Shown in pieces: positions 50,821 through 61,302 of a stretch of 64,000 nt of DNA. Position 1 is the stretch's first letter, and each line of letters opens with the position of its first letter. Source of the DNA: Bradyrhizobium sp. CCBAU 53338 (GTDB lineage Bacteria; Pseudomonadota; Alphaproteobacteria; Rhizobiales; Xanthobacteraceae); NCBI RefSeq assembly GCF_015291665.1, contig NZ_CP030048.1, positions 4,774,001 to 4,838,000 of the forward strand, in the 5' to 3' direction. Made by a program: the position numbers and the translations under genes. The notes beneath the pieces were generated by a model. That model was not told the origin of the DNA and made no database searches. It saw only the letters and a list, made by a program, of their open reading frames with translations.

Positions 50821-53523
50821 TCAGCCCCTTGATCGCCTTGCGGTCCATCCACTAGTGAACGCGGTCGCGGCCTGCGTAATGACTAACGGCATCAAACTGA
50901 AGAAAATGACAACGGACCACATCTTGAAGGTAGGAGGTGAGAGCTGCAATAGCAGGGCAATCGGCGGCAGGTAGGGCGGCACGGCAATCAGTACCGCGCA
51001 AAGCACTAGCGCGCACCACAGCCAGCCGTTCCGAGTCACTTCGTTGACGAAGACAGGTGAGTGCTGATCACGCATGTTCAATGTGTGCCACAGCTGCGCA
51101 AAGGCGAGCGTGAGAAACGTAACGGTCACGGTCGCTTGGGCGTCGAGAACCAACCAGGACGACACAGCCAGAGCGCCGAATGTGCCGGCTGTCAGTGCAG
51201 CACCATGCAGCACTATCGTAATCCATTGGCGGTGGCCCAGAATGGATTCCTGCGGATCGCGCGGAGGATGATTTAGGATACCCGCCTCGCCTTCGCCCAT
51301 CGCCAGCGCGAAGGCCGGAAATACGTCAGTCACGAGATTGAGATACAGAACCTGTAGCGGCAGAAGCGGCAAGGGTAACGTTGACAGCACGGCCAGGCCG
51401 ACTACCATCACTTCGCTAAGATTGCAGGACAACAGGTAGGCGGCGAAACGCCGAATATTGGCGAAGATGATGCGACCTTCGCCGATCGCCTTGATGATGG
51501 TCGGAAATGCGTCATCGAGGAGAATCATGGCCGCCGCCTCGCGTGCAACATCGGTTCCCCTTAGGCCCATGGCCACACCGATATCGGCCTGCCGTAGCGC
51601 CGGCGCGTCGTTGACCCCGTCCCCGGTCATGGCGACGATCTCGCCTGCCGCCTGGTATGCCTTGACGAGAGCAAGCTTCTCATCGGGGTTCACCCGCGCG
51701 AAAATTCCGATGTCGCGGAGCGAAGGTAATCCGGTCTCGATCACCTCCGCGATCTTCTTGCCTTCAACGGCATTCGCGATGTTCTCGCCAAGACCAACGG
51801 CGCGCCCGATACTTCGCGCCGTCACCAAATGGTCGCCGGTGACCATGATCACGCGAATTCCCGCTTGCCTGCAGTCCCGGATCGCCATTGGTACGTCAGC
51901 ACGCGGAGGGTCCTCGAAACCAATCAGGCCAACAAGGATTAGCCCCTCATAGGGCGGAACATCGGCCCGCGTCTCGGCTTTCATCGCACAGGCAAGTACG
52001 CGCAGGCCGTGATGGCCGAGCTGCTCAGCCCGGCTTAACCACTCCGCTCGCATGTCGTCATCGAGAACGACCTCGCCGTCGGCGACGGCCAGGCGCGTCG
52101 TGACTGCGAGGACTGCTTCCGGCGCTCCCTTCACCGCTACCAGCACGCCACCGTCGTATTCGTGAACCGTCGCCATCATCTTGGTGGCGGGATCGAAGGC
52201 ATGCTTTCCAACGATCGGCTGCCCATCCAGCAGGGCAATCCGCGATATGCCCACGTTCAATCCGGCACGCAAGAGCGCGATCTCCATCGGGTCGCCGCTG
52301 CCGCTCTTGTCTGCCAAGTCGAGGTGGGCGTCGTTGCAGAGGACTGCAATTCGCAGCAATTGAACGGCCTGTGGGTCATAGCCAATCTGCGAACCCTCAC
52401 TTTGCTGCGCTTTTGCCTCGAGTTCGATCTCGCCAGAGGCGGTGTAGAGCCGCCGCACCGTCATCCGATTCTCGGTCAAAGTGCCCGTTTTGTCGGTGAG
52501 GATGACGGTCGTAGCCCCAAGCGTCTCGACTGCGGACAAGCGCTCGATCAGCGCGTTCCGTCGCGCCATGCGCCACATGCCGCGGGCGAGCGCGAGCGTA
52601 GCAACGATCGGAAGGCCCTCGGGGATCGCCGCCACGGCGAGTGCTATCGCCGCCTCGACTATCACGAGAGGTTTCTCACCGCCGCGGAGACCGAGGGTGC
52701 CGATAACGGCGGCGGCCATGATGGTCGCCCAAACGAGTTGCAACGACAGGCGTTCGAGCTTGCGTTCAAGAGGCGAGCTACCCGGATCAGATTCGAGGAC
52801 AAGACGGGCCACTCGGCCAAGTTCGGTGGCGAAGCCGGTCGCGACGACGACGCCGGCCCCGGTCCCGCGCGTAACGGCGGTGCCCTTGAACGCCATCGAC
52901 GCGCGATCGCCGAGACGGGTGTCTGCGCCGACCGGGTCGATCTGTTTCTCGACGGCGACCGATTCTCCGGTCAACGACGACTCGTCCGCGGAAAAGCGAG
53001 ATGTCTCGATGAGACGCAGGTCAGCCGCAACCGCGTCACCGGCCTCCAGAACAACGACATCCCCCGGAACGAGTTCCTCGGCCGGAACCCCATGCACCAG
53101 CCCCTGCCTACGGACACGGACGGTATGCGTGCCAAGCGCCCGCAACGCCTCGATCGATCTGACCGCCTTCAACTCGGTCACGAAACCGATCAGCGTGTTG
53201 ATGGCAAGCACCGCAACGATGGCGCTTCCTTCTTCCAGTTCACCAAAATATAGTGCCAGGCCGGCTGCGCCACTCAGGAGATAGACGACCGGGCTCCTGA
53301 ACTGGTGCAGCAGCAGGCGCATCGCGCCGGCTGGACGTCGGGAGGCGATGGTGTTCGCGCCGAAATGCTTGCGCCGTGCGCTGACCTCGGTCTCGGAGAG
53401 CCCTTCGGCACCGGATACGCGCAACTGACCGAGCAGTTCCGTGACAGGCAGAGCGTGCGGATACTCCGGAAGTATCGGCGGGTTGGCAAGTTCCTGCTTC
53501 GAGATGGCGAACCTCCTTTGCAC
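50821..53523 (-). CDS. P2-type cation-transporting ATPase
   Basis: About 900 residues. N-terminal cation-ATPase domain, TGES motif (SSLTGESVAVEK, about 185), PEGLP in the fourth membrane helix (301-305), phosphorylation site TDKTGTLTENRM (Asp344), MVTGDH and TGDGVNDAPALRQADIGVAM. The C-terminal domain has further membrane helices. PEGLP points to Ca2+/Mn2+-type transport. The start is odd: the frame opens at GTG 53523, but the strong Shine-Dalgarno AAAGGAGG lies just after it, spaced correctly for ATC at 53505 and no standard start codon. It lies 21 bases after the P1B ATPase stop. Confidence 0.92.
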   Translation of the reverse strand: MQRRFAISKQELANPPILPEYPHALPVTELLGQLRVSGAEGLSETEVSARRKHFGANTIASRRPAGAMRLLLHQFRSPVVYLLSGAAGLALYFGELEEGSAIVAVLAINTLIGFVTELKAVRSIEALRALGTHTVRVRRQGLVHGVPAEELVPGDVVVLEAGDAVAADLRLIETSRFSADESSLTGESVAVEKQIDPVGADTRLGDRASMAFKGTAVTRGTGAGVVVATGFATELGRVARLVLESDPGSSPLERKLERLSLQLVWATIMAAAVIGTLGLRGGEKPLVIVEAAIALAVAAIPEGLPIVATLALARGMWRMARRNALIERLSAVETLGATTVILTDKTGTLTENRMTVRRLYTASGEIELEAKAQQSEGSQIGYDPQAVQLLRIAVLCNDAHLDLADKSGSGDPMEIALLRAGLNVGISRIALLDGQPIVGKHAFDPATKMMATVHEYDGGVLVAVKGAPEAVLAVTTRLAVADGEVVLDDDMRAEWLSRAEQLGHHGLRVLACAMKAETRADVPPYEGLILVGLIGFEDPPRADVPMAIRDCRQAGIRVIMVTGDHLVTARSIGRAVGLGENIANAVEGKKIAEVIETGLPSLRDIGIFARVNPDEKLALVKAYQAAGEIVAMTGDGVNDAPALRQADIGVAMGLRGTDVAREAAAMILLDDAFPTIIKAIGEGRIIFANIRRFAAYLLSCNLSEVMVVGLAVLSTLPLPLLPLQVLYLNLVTDVFPAFALAMGEGEAGILNHPPRDPQESILGHRQWITIVLHGAALTAGTFGALAVSSWLVLDAQATVTVTFLTLAFAQLWHTLNMRDQHSPVFVNEVTRNGWLWCALVLCAVLIAVPPYLPPIALLLQLSPPTFKMWSVVIFFSLMPLVITQAATAFTSGWTARRSRG

Positions 53524-53544
53524 CGGAACAGAGGAATTGTGCCG

Positions 53545-55842
53545 CTAGGCCGGGGCCTGAGCCGACACGGCTTCGTAGATATCCTCCTCTTGGGCCGTGT
53601 GCATGCGCACCAGCGTCTCGATCGCCTCGATCACGCGTTGCGCGTCCCGCACGAGATAGCGGTCGATTTTGTCCGAGGGCATGTCCTCGACGATCCGGCT
53701 GAGCAGCCGGGCAAGATGCAGTATCTCCCGATGGGCGCGGCTCATGGCAGAGAGACCATGGCGCTCGCGCAGCACCTCCGCGAGCTTCGGATAGACGCTG
53801 TCTTCGTCATCGCGCTCGTGTTTCACGACGCTGCCCTGAACCACCCGCTGGGCTTCGCCGATCAATGTCCCGGCCGTTTCGGGGGGCACGTCGTCCAATG
53901 CATCGACGATCTTGCGCAGGCGGTCGAGGTCCCTGAACAGGGTCTGATGATCGTGATGCAAAGTCAGCCCCTGCTCCGGCGTGATGCGACGGCCGCCAGC
54001 GCCGAAGGCTGGAGTGAGCGCGCGCAGCGCGTTCAGGATGACGGCGACATCGATCACCTCCTGCACGATCGCCGCCGGCACCGGGGCTAGCCAGCCGAGA
54101 GCGGCGGCGACCATCGCCACCAGCGACAACCCCATGCCGACGACAATGCTTTGCAGGGCAATCCGCCGCGCCCGCTGCGCAATGATGATCGCTTCGCCCA
54201 CACGGTCAAGGCGGTCGGCCAGGATCACCACATCAGCCGCCTCGGACGAGGCGCTGGCTCCCCGCGCCCCGAGCGCGACCCCGATGTCTGCCACGGCCAG
54301 CGCCGGGGCGTCGTTGATACCATCGCCGACCATGATGGTCGGATGCAGCCGTTGCTCGGCGCGCACCGCCTCGACCTTGTCGGAAGGAACGCGGTCCGCC
54401 AGCACGGCATCGAGGTCGAGCGCAGCACCGATGGCTTGCGCCGCCGCGGCGCGATCACCCGTGACCATAACCATGCGCGCGATGCCCGCGTCGCGGAGCA
54501 ACCGGATCGCTCTCGGCGTGTCGGCACGAAGTTCATCAGCCAGCAGCAACGCACCGATTGTACGTCCGTCTACGGCGACAAAGACTATCAGCGCCGAGCG
54601 CCACGAGGCGCGCCGGATTGCCCGCAGCTCCCACGGCAAGAGCTCAGCATTCGAGGAAAGCATCTGCCGCGATCCGGCCGTGACCTGACGTCCGTCGATC
54701 CGGCCGCTCAAGCCCGAGCCCATCGCCTCCTTGACCTGTTCGGGTGCTTTCAGCTCGAGGCGGCGATCGAGAGCCGCCGCCACCACAGTCTTGGCAAGCA
54801 CGTGATGTGAAGCCTGCTCAAGCGATGCCCCGAGCCTGAGCACCTCGTCAGGGTCCTCTCCTGGCGCGACTTCGATCGACAGCAACCGCGCCCCTCCGAC
54901 CGTCAAGGTGCCTGTTTTGTCAAACAACACGGTGTGCGCACGAGCCAGCGCTTCCAGCGCCCCACTGCCCTTGGCCAGAATGCCGCGGCGCGCCGCTTGC
55001 GCCACGCCGGCAATGAAAGCAACCGGTGCCGCGAGAATCAGCGGACATGGTGTTGCCGCGACGAGCACAGCGAGACTGCGCGTCAGATCGCCGGAGATCC
55101 GCCACGCCACGAAGGCGATGACAAGCGTGACCGGCAGAAGGATCAGCGCGTAGCGATCGGCCAGTCGCACGAAGGGAGCTTTTGCAGTTTGCGCCGCCGT
55201 CACCATGCGCACGATGCCGGCATAGGTGCTCTCGCCAGCCGGCGCGGTCACGGTCAATTCGAACGTCTCACCCGCATTCAACGAGCCTGACAGAACGGCA
55301 CTGCCACGCGCTTTTTCGACCGGGATCGGTTCGCCGGTCACGGCGGACTCGTCAATGGTAGCCGAAGCCGAGCCAACGATACCGTCGACCGGCACGATCT
55401 CGCCGGCCCGCACCAGAAGTTCTTCGCCGACCGAGATTGCATCGACTGCAACCTCTTCGATCCGCTCGCCGCTCTTGCGATGGGCCTGCCGCGGCGCACG
55501 ATCGACCAGCGACCTCAGGTCGCGCTCGGCGCGTGCGACCGCGATATCTTCCAGCACGTTGCCGCCGGAATACATCAACGCGACCACGGCCCCGGCAAGC
55601 GGTTGGCCAAGCGCCAACGCCGCGCTCATGGACAGCAGCGCAACGGCGTCCACCCCGAGGCGGCCGCTCAGAAAATCCCTGACGATGGAGACCGCAAGCC
55701 CTCCAATCACGGGCGCCGTGCCGAGTTCCCATGCAAGATCGGCGAGATCAGGCCGGCCGACGGCTCGCGCGAGAATACCTGCGACCAATCCCGCGATCGC
55801 AATCGCGACCAAGGCCCATCGCAGGACCCGCTCAAACGACAT
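53545..55842 (-). CDS. P1B-type metal ATPase with C-terminal hemerythrin domain (P1B-5/Nia-like)
   Basis: 765 residues. There is no N-terminal metal-binding domain. TGEP motif at 169-172, membrane metal site TPCPL at 264-268, DKTGT at 308-312 (Asp308), MVTGDR at 459 and VGDGINDAPAL at 505. The HP motif normal in P1B pumps is HH (346-347). After residue 620 a hemerythrin-like helical domain follows: LTLHHDHQTLFRDL, KHERDDEDSVYPKL, SRAHREILHLA and HTAQEEDIYEAV, giving His/Glu ligands for a di-iron site. This matches the P1B-5 group (Nia of Sinorhizobium; Ni/Fe export). A FixK box lies upstream. Confidence 0.93.
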   Translation of the reverse strand: MSFERVLRWALVAIAIAGLVAGILARAVGRPDLADLAWELGTAPVIGGLAVSIVRDFLSGRLGVDAVALLSMSAALALGQPLAGAVVALMYSGGNVLEDIAVARAERDLRSLVDRAPRQAHRKSGERIEEVAVDAISVGEELLVRAGEIVPVDGIVGSASATIDESAVTGEPIPVEKARGSAVLSGSLNAGETFELTVTAPAGESTYAGIVRMVTAAQTAKAPFVRLADRYALILLPVTLVIAFVAWRISGDLTRSLAVLVAATPCPLILAAPVAFIAGVAQAARRGILAKGSGALEALARAHTVLFDKTGTLTVGGARLLSIEVAPGEDPDEVLRLGASLEQASHHVLAKTVVAAALDRRLELKAPEQVKEAMGSGLSGRIDGRQVTAGSRQMLSSNAELLPWELRAIRRASWRSALIVFVAVDGRTIGALLLADELRADTPRAIRLLRDAGIARMVMVTGDRAAAAQAIGAALDLDAVLADRVPSDKVEAVRAEQRLHPTIMVGDGINDAPALAVADIGVALGARGASASSEAADVVILADRLDRVGEAIIIAQRARRIALQSIVVGMGLSLVAMVAAALGWLAPVPAAIVQEVIDVAVILNALRALTPAFGAGGRRITPEQGLTLHHDHQTLFRDLDRLRKIVDALDDVPPETAGTLIGEAQRVVQGSVVKHERDDEDSVYPKLAEVLRERHGLSAMSRAHREILHLARLLSRIVEDMPSDKIDRYLVRDAQRVIEAIETLVRMHTAQEEDIYEAVSAQAPA

Positions 55843-55898
55843 GATCTTATTCCCACGGTTGGCGACAAATCACACTCTTCCAAATCCGGCTTCGCCCA

Positions 55899-55912
55899 TT
55901 GAGCAAGATCAA
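55899..55912 (-). promoter_or_regulatory. FixK/FNR box for the P1B ATPase gene
   Basis: TTGAG-CAAG-ATCAA centres about 63 bases upstream of the start at 55842. It overlaps the last codons of the adaptor gene at 55909. Confidence 0.65.
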
Positions 55913-57114
55913 CGCGTTCGTTGCGAGACCCTCATGCCCGGCGAGACACGGTCACTGGGATAGACAATCACCTTTTCTCCCGGAGCCAGGCCGGAAGCGA
56001 CTGCCGCTAGACGGCCCGAGCGGCGCAAAAGCTCGAGTTGACGCAATTCGGCGCGCCCGTCCTTCGCGACGTAGACGTTCCAGCGCTCTCCGCGACGAAA
56101 GAGTGCGCCAGATGGGACGATCGTCGCGTCGTCCTTTGCGAAGACCGTGATCTGAACGTCGACCTGATAGCCGTCACCAAGCCGCGCCCACTGTCCCGGT
56201 GGCGACAGAAGATCGACGAGAACATTGACCCTTTGCTCCTCGACGCCAAGCGTAGAGACCTTGGTGAATGCCGCCGGCTCAACCCGGCGGACGCGGCCCC
56301 TCAATTTCCCCTCGCCGCCCCAATGGTCGATCGTGACATCAGCCCCCGCACGGATCTCGACTGCGTCGGTGCTGAGGACATCGGCCACGATTTCGAGATC
56401 TCTGGCGTCGCCGATGTCCAGAAGCGGCGTACCCGGCTGCACGGTCGTCTCGCTTGGCGTCGTCACCCCCAAAACAACGCCGGCGACCGGCGAAGCGACG
56501 CTCCAGCTTTCCGGTTGACCGTCGCCGTCGCTGCCGTAACGCGCCAGCAATGCGCGCATCTGACTGATCTCATGCCCGGCGGCGTGATCCTGGAATTCCG
56601 CCGCACGAAGATCCCGGTCAGCCAGGCGTGCCGCAAGTTCGGCACGTTCAAGGGTCTGCACCGTAGCGGCCCCTTGCTGGGCCAGGGTCCGCGCCCGCGT
56701 CAGATCGGTATTGGCCTGGTTGACCTGATCCCGCACCCGCTCGACAACTGCCTTGGTCCGCTCGAGGTTGGCTTCGGCCATTCCCAGCCTTTCCTCGACT
56801 TCCCGCCGGGTTCGTGGGTCCATCAGCGGCGCCGGCGATGGCCAGATCGTGGCGACGGCATCGTTGACCTGCACCTGGTCGCCGACCTTGAAGCGGATCC
56901 GGCCTAACCGTCCTGCGAGCGGTGCAGCGACAACGTATCGCTCGCGCACGCGTGTCTTGCCGTCTTCATCGACGGTGGCGACGAAGCGTCCTTTCGTCAC
57001 CGCGCTCGTCTCGACCGCCACCGGCGCTGGCACCAGGAGCCAGATCGCGATCCCGGCCGCGGCTAGAATTCCCGCCGCCATTCCAATGTGCCGGCCCGCG
57101 ATGCGCATATTCAT
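55909..57114 (-). CDS. HlyD/MacA-type periplasmic adaptor
   Basis: 401 residues. An N-terminal membrane anchor (GMAAGILAAAGIAIWLLVPA) is followed by a barrel-sandwich hybrid half (YVVAAPLAGRLGRIRFKVGD), a coiled-coil hairpin (about 110-200), the second lipoyl half (SVASPVAGVVLGVTTPSE), beta-barrel and membrane-proximal domains. It should link the FtsX-type permease to an outer-membrane channel or fuse fluxes to the periplasm. It overlaps the permease gene by ATGA. Its last bases carry a FixK box for the downstream pump. Confidence 0.9.
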   Translation of the reverse strand: MNMRIAGRHIGMAAGILAAAGIAIWLLVPAPVAVETSAVTKGRFVATVDEDGKTRVRERYVVAAPLAGRLGRIRFKVGDQVQVNDAVATIWPSPAPLMDPRTRREVEERLGMAEANLERTKAVVERVRDQVNQANTDLTRARTLAQQGAATVQTLERAELAARLADRDLRAAEFQDHAAGHEISQMRALLARYGSDGDGQPESWSVASPVAGVVLGVTTPSETTVQPGTPLLDIGDARDLEIVADVLSTDAVEIRAGADVTIDHWGGEGKLRGRVRRVEPAAFTKVSTLGVEEQRVNVLVDLLSPPGQWARLGDGYQVDVQITVFAKDDATIVPSGALFRRGERWNVYVAKDGRAELRQLELLRRSGRLAAVASGLAPGEKVIVYPSDRVSPGMRVSQRTR

Positions 57115-59477
57115 TCTCTGGCCTTGAGGGCTGCAACCAGATCGAGCCGGTCGACACGCGCCTTGACGATGTACGCACTGGCAACGGCCGCGAGCAGCAC
57201 GACGCCGGCTGCAATCAAGTAAGTCGTCGGGGCGACCACCGCAGGTATTTGAAAGCTCTCGTTGGAATGGAATCTCGCGATCAGATCGATGACAACGCGC
57301 GAAAGCGGCAGGCCGGCCGCAATGCCCAAAGCGATCTCTATGCTGAATTCGCCGAAAAGGATGCCTGCGACCTCACCACGGGTGAAGCCCAACACCCTCA
57401 AGCTGGCCAACTCCCATGCTCGCTCCTGCAGGCTGATGCGGGCACTATTGTAGACCACGCCCACCGTAATGATCGTGGCGAAAGCTGCAAGGATGCCGGC
57501 TGTTACAAAGATAAGCCCTGCAATTTTCTCCATGAAAGACGTGAGCGTATACGCTTTCATCGTCACGGATTCGATAGTGGGGAGGTTCTTTAACTTCCGC
57601 CCCAATGTCGTTACCGCCGTCGGCTCGACATACAGGCTCGCGGCCGAGACCACGGCGCCTTCGTCCGTGAAACGGTTCAGCGTCTCGATCTCCATGTAGG
57701 ACGCCATTCCGATCGGTTCATCGACGACAGCACTGACCGGGATATCTCGCTTGCGCCGCCGCCCCTCCATCGCTTCGATCGAGATGATGCCGCCGGCCTG
57801 CACATCGAGCCGCTCGGCAAGACGCCGGGTGAGCGTGATGCCGTCGGGCTCGGCCGCGATTGGGCGCAGCATGGCGTCATGCGGCCGGCGCAGTTCGTCC
57901 CCGACAGCCAGGCCGATCACAGACGTCAGATAGCTGCGTTGCCCGGCGCGAAGCCGTACCGGCACCATGCGCTGGCCTTCAACCGCTAGTACGCCGGGCT
58001 CGCGAGCCAGGTCGCGAATGATCGAGCGATCCATCGGATGCGGAAACGTGACCGTCGTATTTCCGCGCTCCACCAGATTGAACTGCAGATCAATCATCTC
58101 GCCGATCGCGTCGTGCCAGAATATCCCAAGCACCATCATTGGCACGGCAAGGGCCACCCCCGCCACGGTCAGCAGCGAACGGAGTGGGCGTCCAGCGGTA
58201 TTCCGCAGGACCATCATCCGGCGCGATCTCGCGACATTACGTGGCAGCAGGGCCTCGATCCAGGATCGGCGAAAGTCGAGCGGCGCGGCCGGCCGCATGG
58301 CGACCGCGGGCGCAAGTCGAACGACCTGCCGCAAGGCGGTCAAAACGCCGAGAGACGCCGCGGTTGCGCTGATCACAATGCCCAACACCGCTGACCAGGG
58401 AGCGAGCGCAAAAGTCAATTCGGGCAGATGAAAAAATCCTCGATAACTTGCGATCATTGCCCTTCCAAAGCCCCAACCGGCGGCAATCCCGAGTACCGAC
58501 CCGATCAACACGATAACGAGAACCAGCTTCAGATAGTGCAGGCTCAACGCAGTCGTGGGAAAGCCCAGCGCCTTCAATGCGGCGATCTGCTCGCGCTGCA
58601 CCGCAACCAGCCTGCCGAGCGCGCTGTTGAGCAGGAACGCGGCGACCCCGAAGAAAATGAAGGGAATAGTCGTCGACATCACCTTTTGCTGATTCAATTC
58701 GTCTTCGAGAAATCTGTTGGACGGCTGATCCCGCCGCTCGACCGCGCCAACCGATCCATACGGTTCGAGCAGCCGGTCCAGTTCTTCGATCACCGGCTTG
58801 GGGTCTGTGCCCGGCGTCAGCGAAATGACCGCGTCGTTGAAGGCTGCCTTCATGTCGAAGCCGGCTTCCGCCGCGCTGCGGTCTACCCAGAGAATTGCAT
58901 AGAGCCGGTCGTCCGGAATCGGCAGCCCCGGCTTGACGGCGTAGACATATTCGGCTGAGAGCGCCACGCCTATAACGTGAAACGCCTCCACCTTTCCGTT
59001 CAGCAGCACGCGGATCTCATCGCCTGGCTTCACTCCATTGGCTTCCGCGAACGCCTCATTGACCGCTGCGTCCCGCGAGAAGCCGAGTTCGGGCGCCATG
59101 CCTCGTCGCAAATGCAGCCGGGCAAGGGTCTCGTCCCCGGCATGTACGAGCGACACCATGCGGGCCGAGACCGGCTGCGAGGCCGCCGGCCAGTCGACGA
59201 TGACTTCACGAACAATGCGCGGATCGACGGCGGCGACTCCGGGAATCGCGTTGAGCTGCGTGACGATCGACAACGGTGCGCGCTTGAGTGTCACGAACAC
59301 CTGCGGAAACCGCGTCGTCGCGTAGAATCGCTCCACTGCTGTGTCGAGGGACTCGTATGTCGAGACCGATCCCACGAAGACGGCGATGCCGGCGGCAACC
59401 AGCAAGGCGATGGTGAGCACCTGGCCCCGCATGGAACCGATGTCGCGCCGCAGTTTTCGATCGAGCAAGCTCACCAC
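57111..59477 (-). CDS. FtsX/MacB-type ABC transporter permease (double MacB_PCD/FtsX)
   Basis: 788 residues. Membrane helix near 20-40 ([20 protein letters not shown]), a large periplasmic domain (about 50-250), FtsX helix set (about 270-410), a second periplasmic domain and a second FtsX set with C-terminal helices ([31 protein letters not shown]). It extrudes substrates mechanically without forming a channel itself. Start GTG 59477 overlaps the ATPase stop; a second GTG follows immediately. Confidence 0.9.
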   Translation of the reverse strand: MVSLLDRKLRRDIGSMRGQVLTIALLVAAGIAVFVGSVSTYESLDTAVERFYATTRFPQVFVTLKRAPLSIVTQLNAIPGVAAVDPRIVREVIVDWPAASQPVSARMVSLVHAGDETLARLHLRRGMAPELGFSRDAAVNEAFAEANGVKPGDEIRVLLNGKVEAFHVIGVALSAEYVYAVKPGLPIPDDRLYAILWVDRSAAEAGFDMKAAFNDAVISLTPGTDPKPVIEELDRLLEPYGSVGAVERRDQPSNRFLEDELNQQKVMSTTIPFIFFGVAAFLLNSALGRLVAVQREQIAALKALGFPTTALSLHYLKLVLVIVLIGSVLGIAAGWGFGRAMIASYRGFFHLPELTFALAPWSAVLGIVISATAASLGVLTALRQVVRLAPAVAMRPAAPLDFRRSWIEALLPRNVARSRRMMVLRNTAGRPLRSLLTVAGVALAVPMMVLGIFWHDAIGEMIDLQFNLVERGNTTVTFPHPMDRSIIRDLAREPGVLAVEGQRMVPVRLRAGQRSYLTSVIGLAVGDELRRPHDAMLRPIAAEPDGITLTRRLAERLDVQAGGIISIEAMEGRRRKRDIPVSAVVDEPIGMASYMEIETLNRFTDEGAVVSAASLYVEPTAVTTLGRKLKNLPTIESVTMKAYTLTSFMEKIAGLIFVTAGILAAFATIITVGVVYNSARISLQERAWELASLRVLGFTRGEVAGILFGEFSIEIALGIAAGLPLSRVVIDLIARFHSNESFQIPAVVAPTTYLIAAGVVLLAAVASAYIVKARVDRLDLVAALKARE

Positions 59478-60214
59478 CGGACCTCTTCCGCCGAGAGCCG
59501 GTGTGTATTGCGCTCCTCGCCGACAATCCGCCCGCCGCCAAGCCGCAGCACGCGGTCTGCCATGCCCGCGATCGCCGCATTGTGCGTGATGATGATGGTC
59601 GTCGTGCGGAGCCGCTCATTGGCGCGTGCGATGGCTGCAAGCACCACCTTGCCGGTCTCGCAATCCAGCGCACCGGTCGGTTCGTCGCACATCAGGACGT
59701 CGGGCGACTTAACGATGGCGCGGGCAACTGCGACGCGCTGCTGTTCGCCACCCGACAGTTGCGAGGGAAAGTGGTCGATCCGCTCTTCCAGCCCGACAAG
59801 GGTGATCGCCTCGAGCGGATCGAGAGGCTTCTCCGCTATCTCGTTCACCAGTGCAACGTTCTCCAGCACCGTAAGGCTTGGGATGAGGTTGTAGAACTGA
59901 AAGACAAAACCTACATGTTCGCGCCTGTAACGCGTCAACTCGGCGTCGGTCGCCCCGACCAGATTGTGGTCTCGCCAACGAGCCTCGCCGGACGTCGGAC
60001 TGTCCAGGCCTCCCAGAATGTTCAGCAAGGTCGACTTGCCCGATCCGGACGGCCCAAGGAGCACGACGAACTCACCCTCAAAGATGTCGAGATCGACGTC
60101 GCGTAGCGCATGCACGTCGATCTCTCCCATTCGATAGGTCTTCGAAAGCCCCCTGGCGTGAAACACCGGGGATCCGCTGCTATCCGGCTTGGGCGGATGG
60201 ACATCCATCAGCAT
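59471..60214 (-). CDS. ABC transporter ATP-binding protein (LolD/MacB type)
   Basis: 247 residues. Walker [22 protein letters not shown]-loop [20 protein letters not shown], signature [16 protein letters not shown], Walker [13 protein letters not shown] and switch His [10 protein letters not shown]. It powers the FtsX-type permease. It is preceded, 48 bases upstream, by the universal stress protein gene on the same strand, so the operon may start at the FixK-like site at 61150. Confidence 0.94.
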   Translation of the reverse strand: MLMDVHPPKPDSSGSPVFHARGLSKTYRMGEIDVHALRDVDLDIFEGEFVVLLGPSGSGKSTLLNILGGLDSPTSGEARWRDHNLVGATDAELTRYRREHVGFVFQFYNLIPSLTVLENVALVNEIAEKPLDPLEAITLVGLEERIDHFPSQLSGGEQQRVAVARAIVKSPDVLMCDEPTGALDCETGKVVLAAIARANERLRTTTIIITHNAAIAGMADRVLRLGGGRIVGEERNTHRLSAEEVRW

Positions 60215-60262
60215 AGTCCGCTTACGGCCGCCCTTCAGTAGCTTGGCCGATTACCGATCGGT

Positions 60263-61099
60263 TCAATGCGACAACAGCACAGGAATTGGCGGCCTCGTCA
60301 GTATGCTGCGGGTCGCGCCTCCCAATATGAACTCTCGTAAGCGGGAATGACCATACGCCCCCATGACGAGCAGATCCGCCCTGCGGGAAGCTATCTGAGC
60401 CGCGAGAACCTCGCCGATGGCTTGTCCCGCGGCATTGACTTCCTCGACGACCACGTCGATGCCATGACGCGAGAGATTCTTCGCAAGTTCGGACGACGAG
60501 CGTCGGCTCGATATCGCCTTCTCGTTGGTCACCGTGAGAATGAACACCTCTCGCGCATTCTCCAGGATCGGGATCGAATCGGAGACGGCGCGTGCCGCCG
60601 CGCGGCTGAAGTCCCACGCAACGATCACCCTGTTGAGTTCGGCTTCCTTCGAGGCAGTCGCCTCCGGTAGCACCAGCGTCGGTCTTCCCGAACCGAATAT
60701 GATCGCTTCAGCATACCATTGGTCATAGGATTCCGGCACCGGCACGATGGTGAGATCGCGCAGCCGCGCATAGTCCACCAGGAGGTCCGGGACTTCGGAC
60801 GTCAGACAACGCTCGAGAATGGTCTCGTGCAGCAGCCCCGATTTCGTAGCCGCCGCTTCAGAAGTCGCCAGCAGTTCCTGCGCATTTTTCCTGCTCTTGT
60901 GAGCTTCACCGGCCACGATCGATCCGACATTGCCGACCCCAGACAGGAAGGTCCCGGGTATTTGCACATGGACTTCACACGAGATCGCCGCGACGTGGGC
61001 TCCAAATGGTGAGACGAGCGATACGGCGCGGTCGATTACCGAAACCGGCGTCGGCTCGGGATAGCTGGTCAAGGTGAGCAGAACGTCCCTTACGGCCAT
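60263..61099 (-). CDS. Universal stress protein, tandem UspA domains
   Basis: 278 residues, paralogous to the protein at 48896. The second half holds the nucleotide loop VMGAYGHSRLREFILGGATR. The first half has lost that motif. GGAGACACGCG precedes ATG 61099. A FixK-like site is 50-65 bases upstream. It may lead the ABC efflux operon. Confidence 0.92.
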   Translation of the reverse strand: MAVRDVLLTLTSYPEPTPVSVIDRAVSLVSPFGAHVAAISCEVHVQIPGTFLSGVGNVGSIVAGEAHKSRKNAQELLATSEAAATKSGLLHETILERCLTSEVPDLLVDYARLRDLTIVPVPESYDQWYAEAIIFGSGRPTLVLPEATASKEAELNRVIVAWDFSRAAARAVSDSIPILENAREVFILTVTNEKAISSRRSSSELAKNLSRHGIDVVVEEVNAAGQAIGEVLAAQIASRRADLLVMGAYGHSRLREFILGGATRSILTRPPIPVLLSH

Positions 61100-61149
61100 C
61101 GCGTGTCTCCGAACTTTCGATCATGGTATCAGCGCCGCGTCCGGGTCGA

Positions 61150-61163
61150 TTGATCTAAGTCAG
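61150..61163 (-). promoter_or_regulatory. Imperfect FixK/FNR box for the universal stress protein gene
   Basis: TTGAT-CTAA-GTCAG: one half-site is perfect and the other deviates at the last base. It centres about 57 bases upstream of the start at 61099. Confidence 0.45.
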
Positions 61164-61235
61164 AACGCCTTCGGTTCGGCCCCTGCCGCCAAACTTCCGA
61201 TCACCGGCCCACGCCGCGACCTCGAGTCCGCTCAT

Positions 61236-61249
61236 TTGACCCAAATCAA
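61236..61249 (+). promoter_or_regulatory. FixK/FNR box for the DUF302 gene
   Basis: TTGAC-CCAA-ATCAA matches the consensus, centred about 60 bases upstream of ATG 61303. That is compatible with a class II position if transcription starts near 61284. Confidence 0.75.
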
Positions 61250-61302
61250 GCGGCTGTACGTCGGTCGGCTTGATAAAGCTCCGGTGACGAGGAGGATGCG
61301 AG

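Noticed and set aside
50638..50832. A 64-codon plus-strand ORF in the CBS/ATPase gap
   Set aside because: It has a short hydrophobic stretch, but its GAGG is too close to the ATG, it overlaps the convergent gene's end, and no family is recognised.
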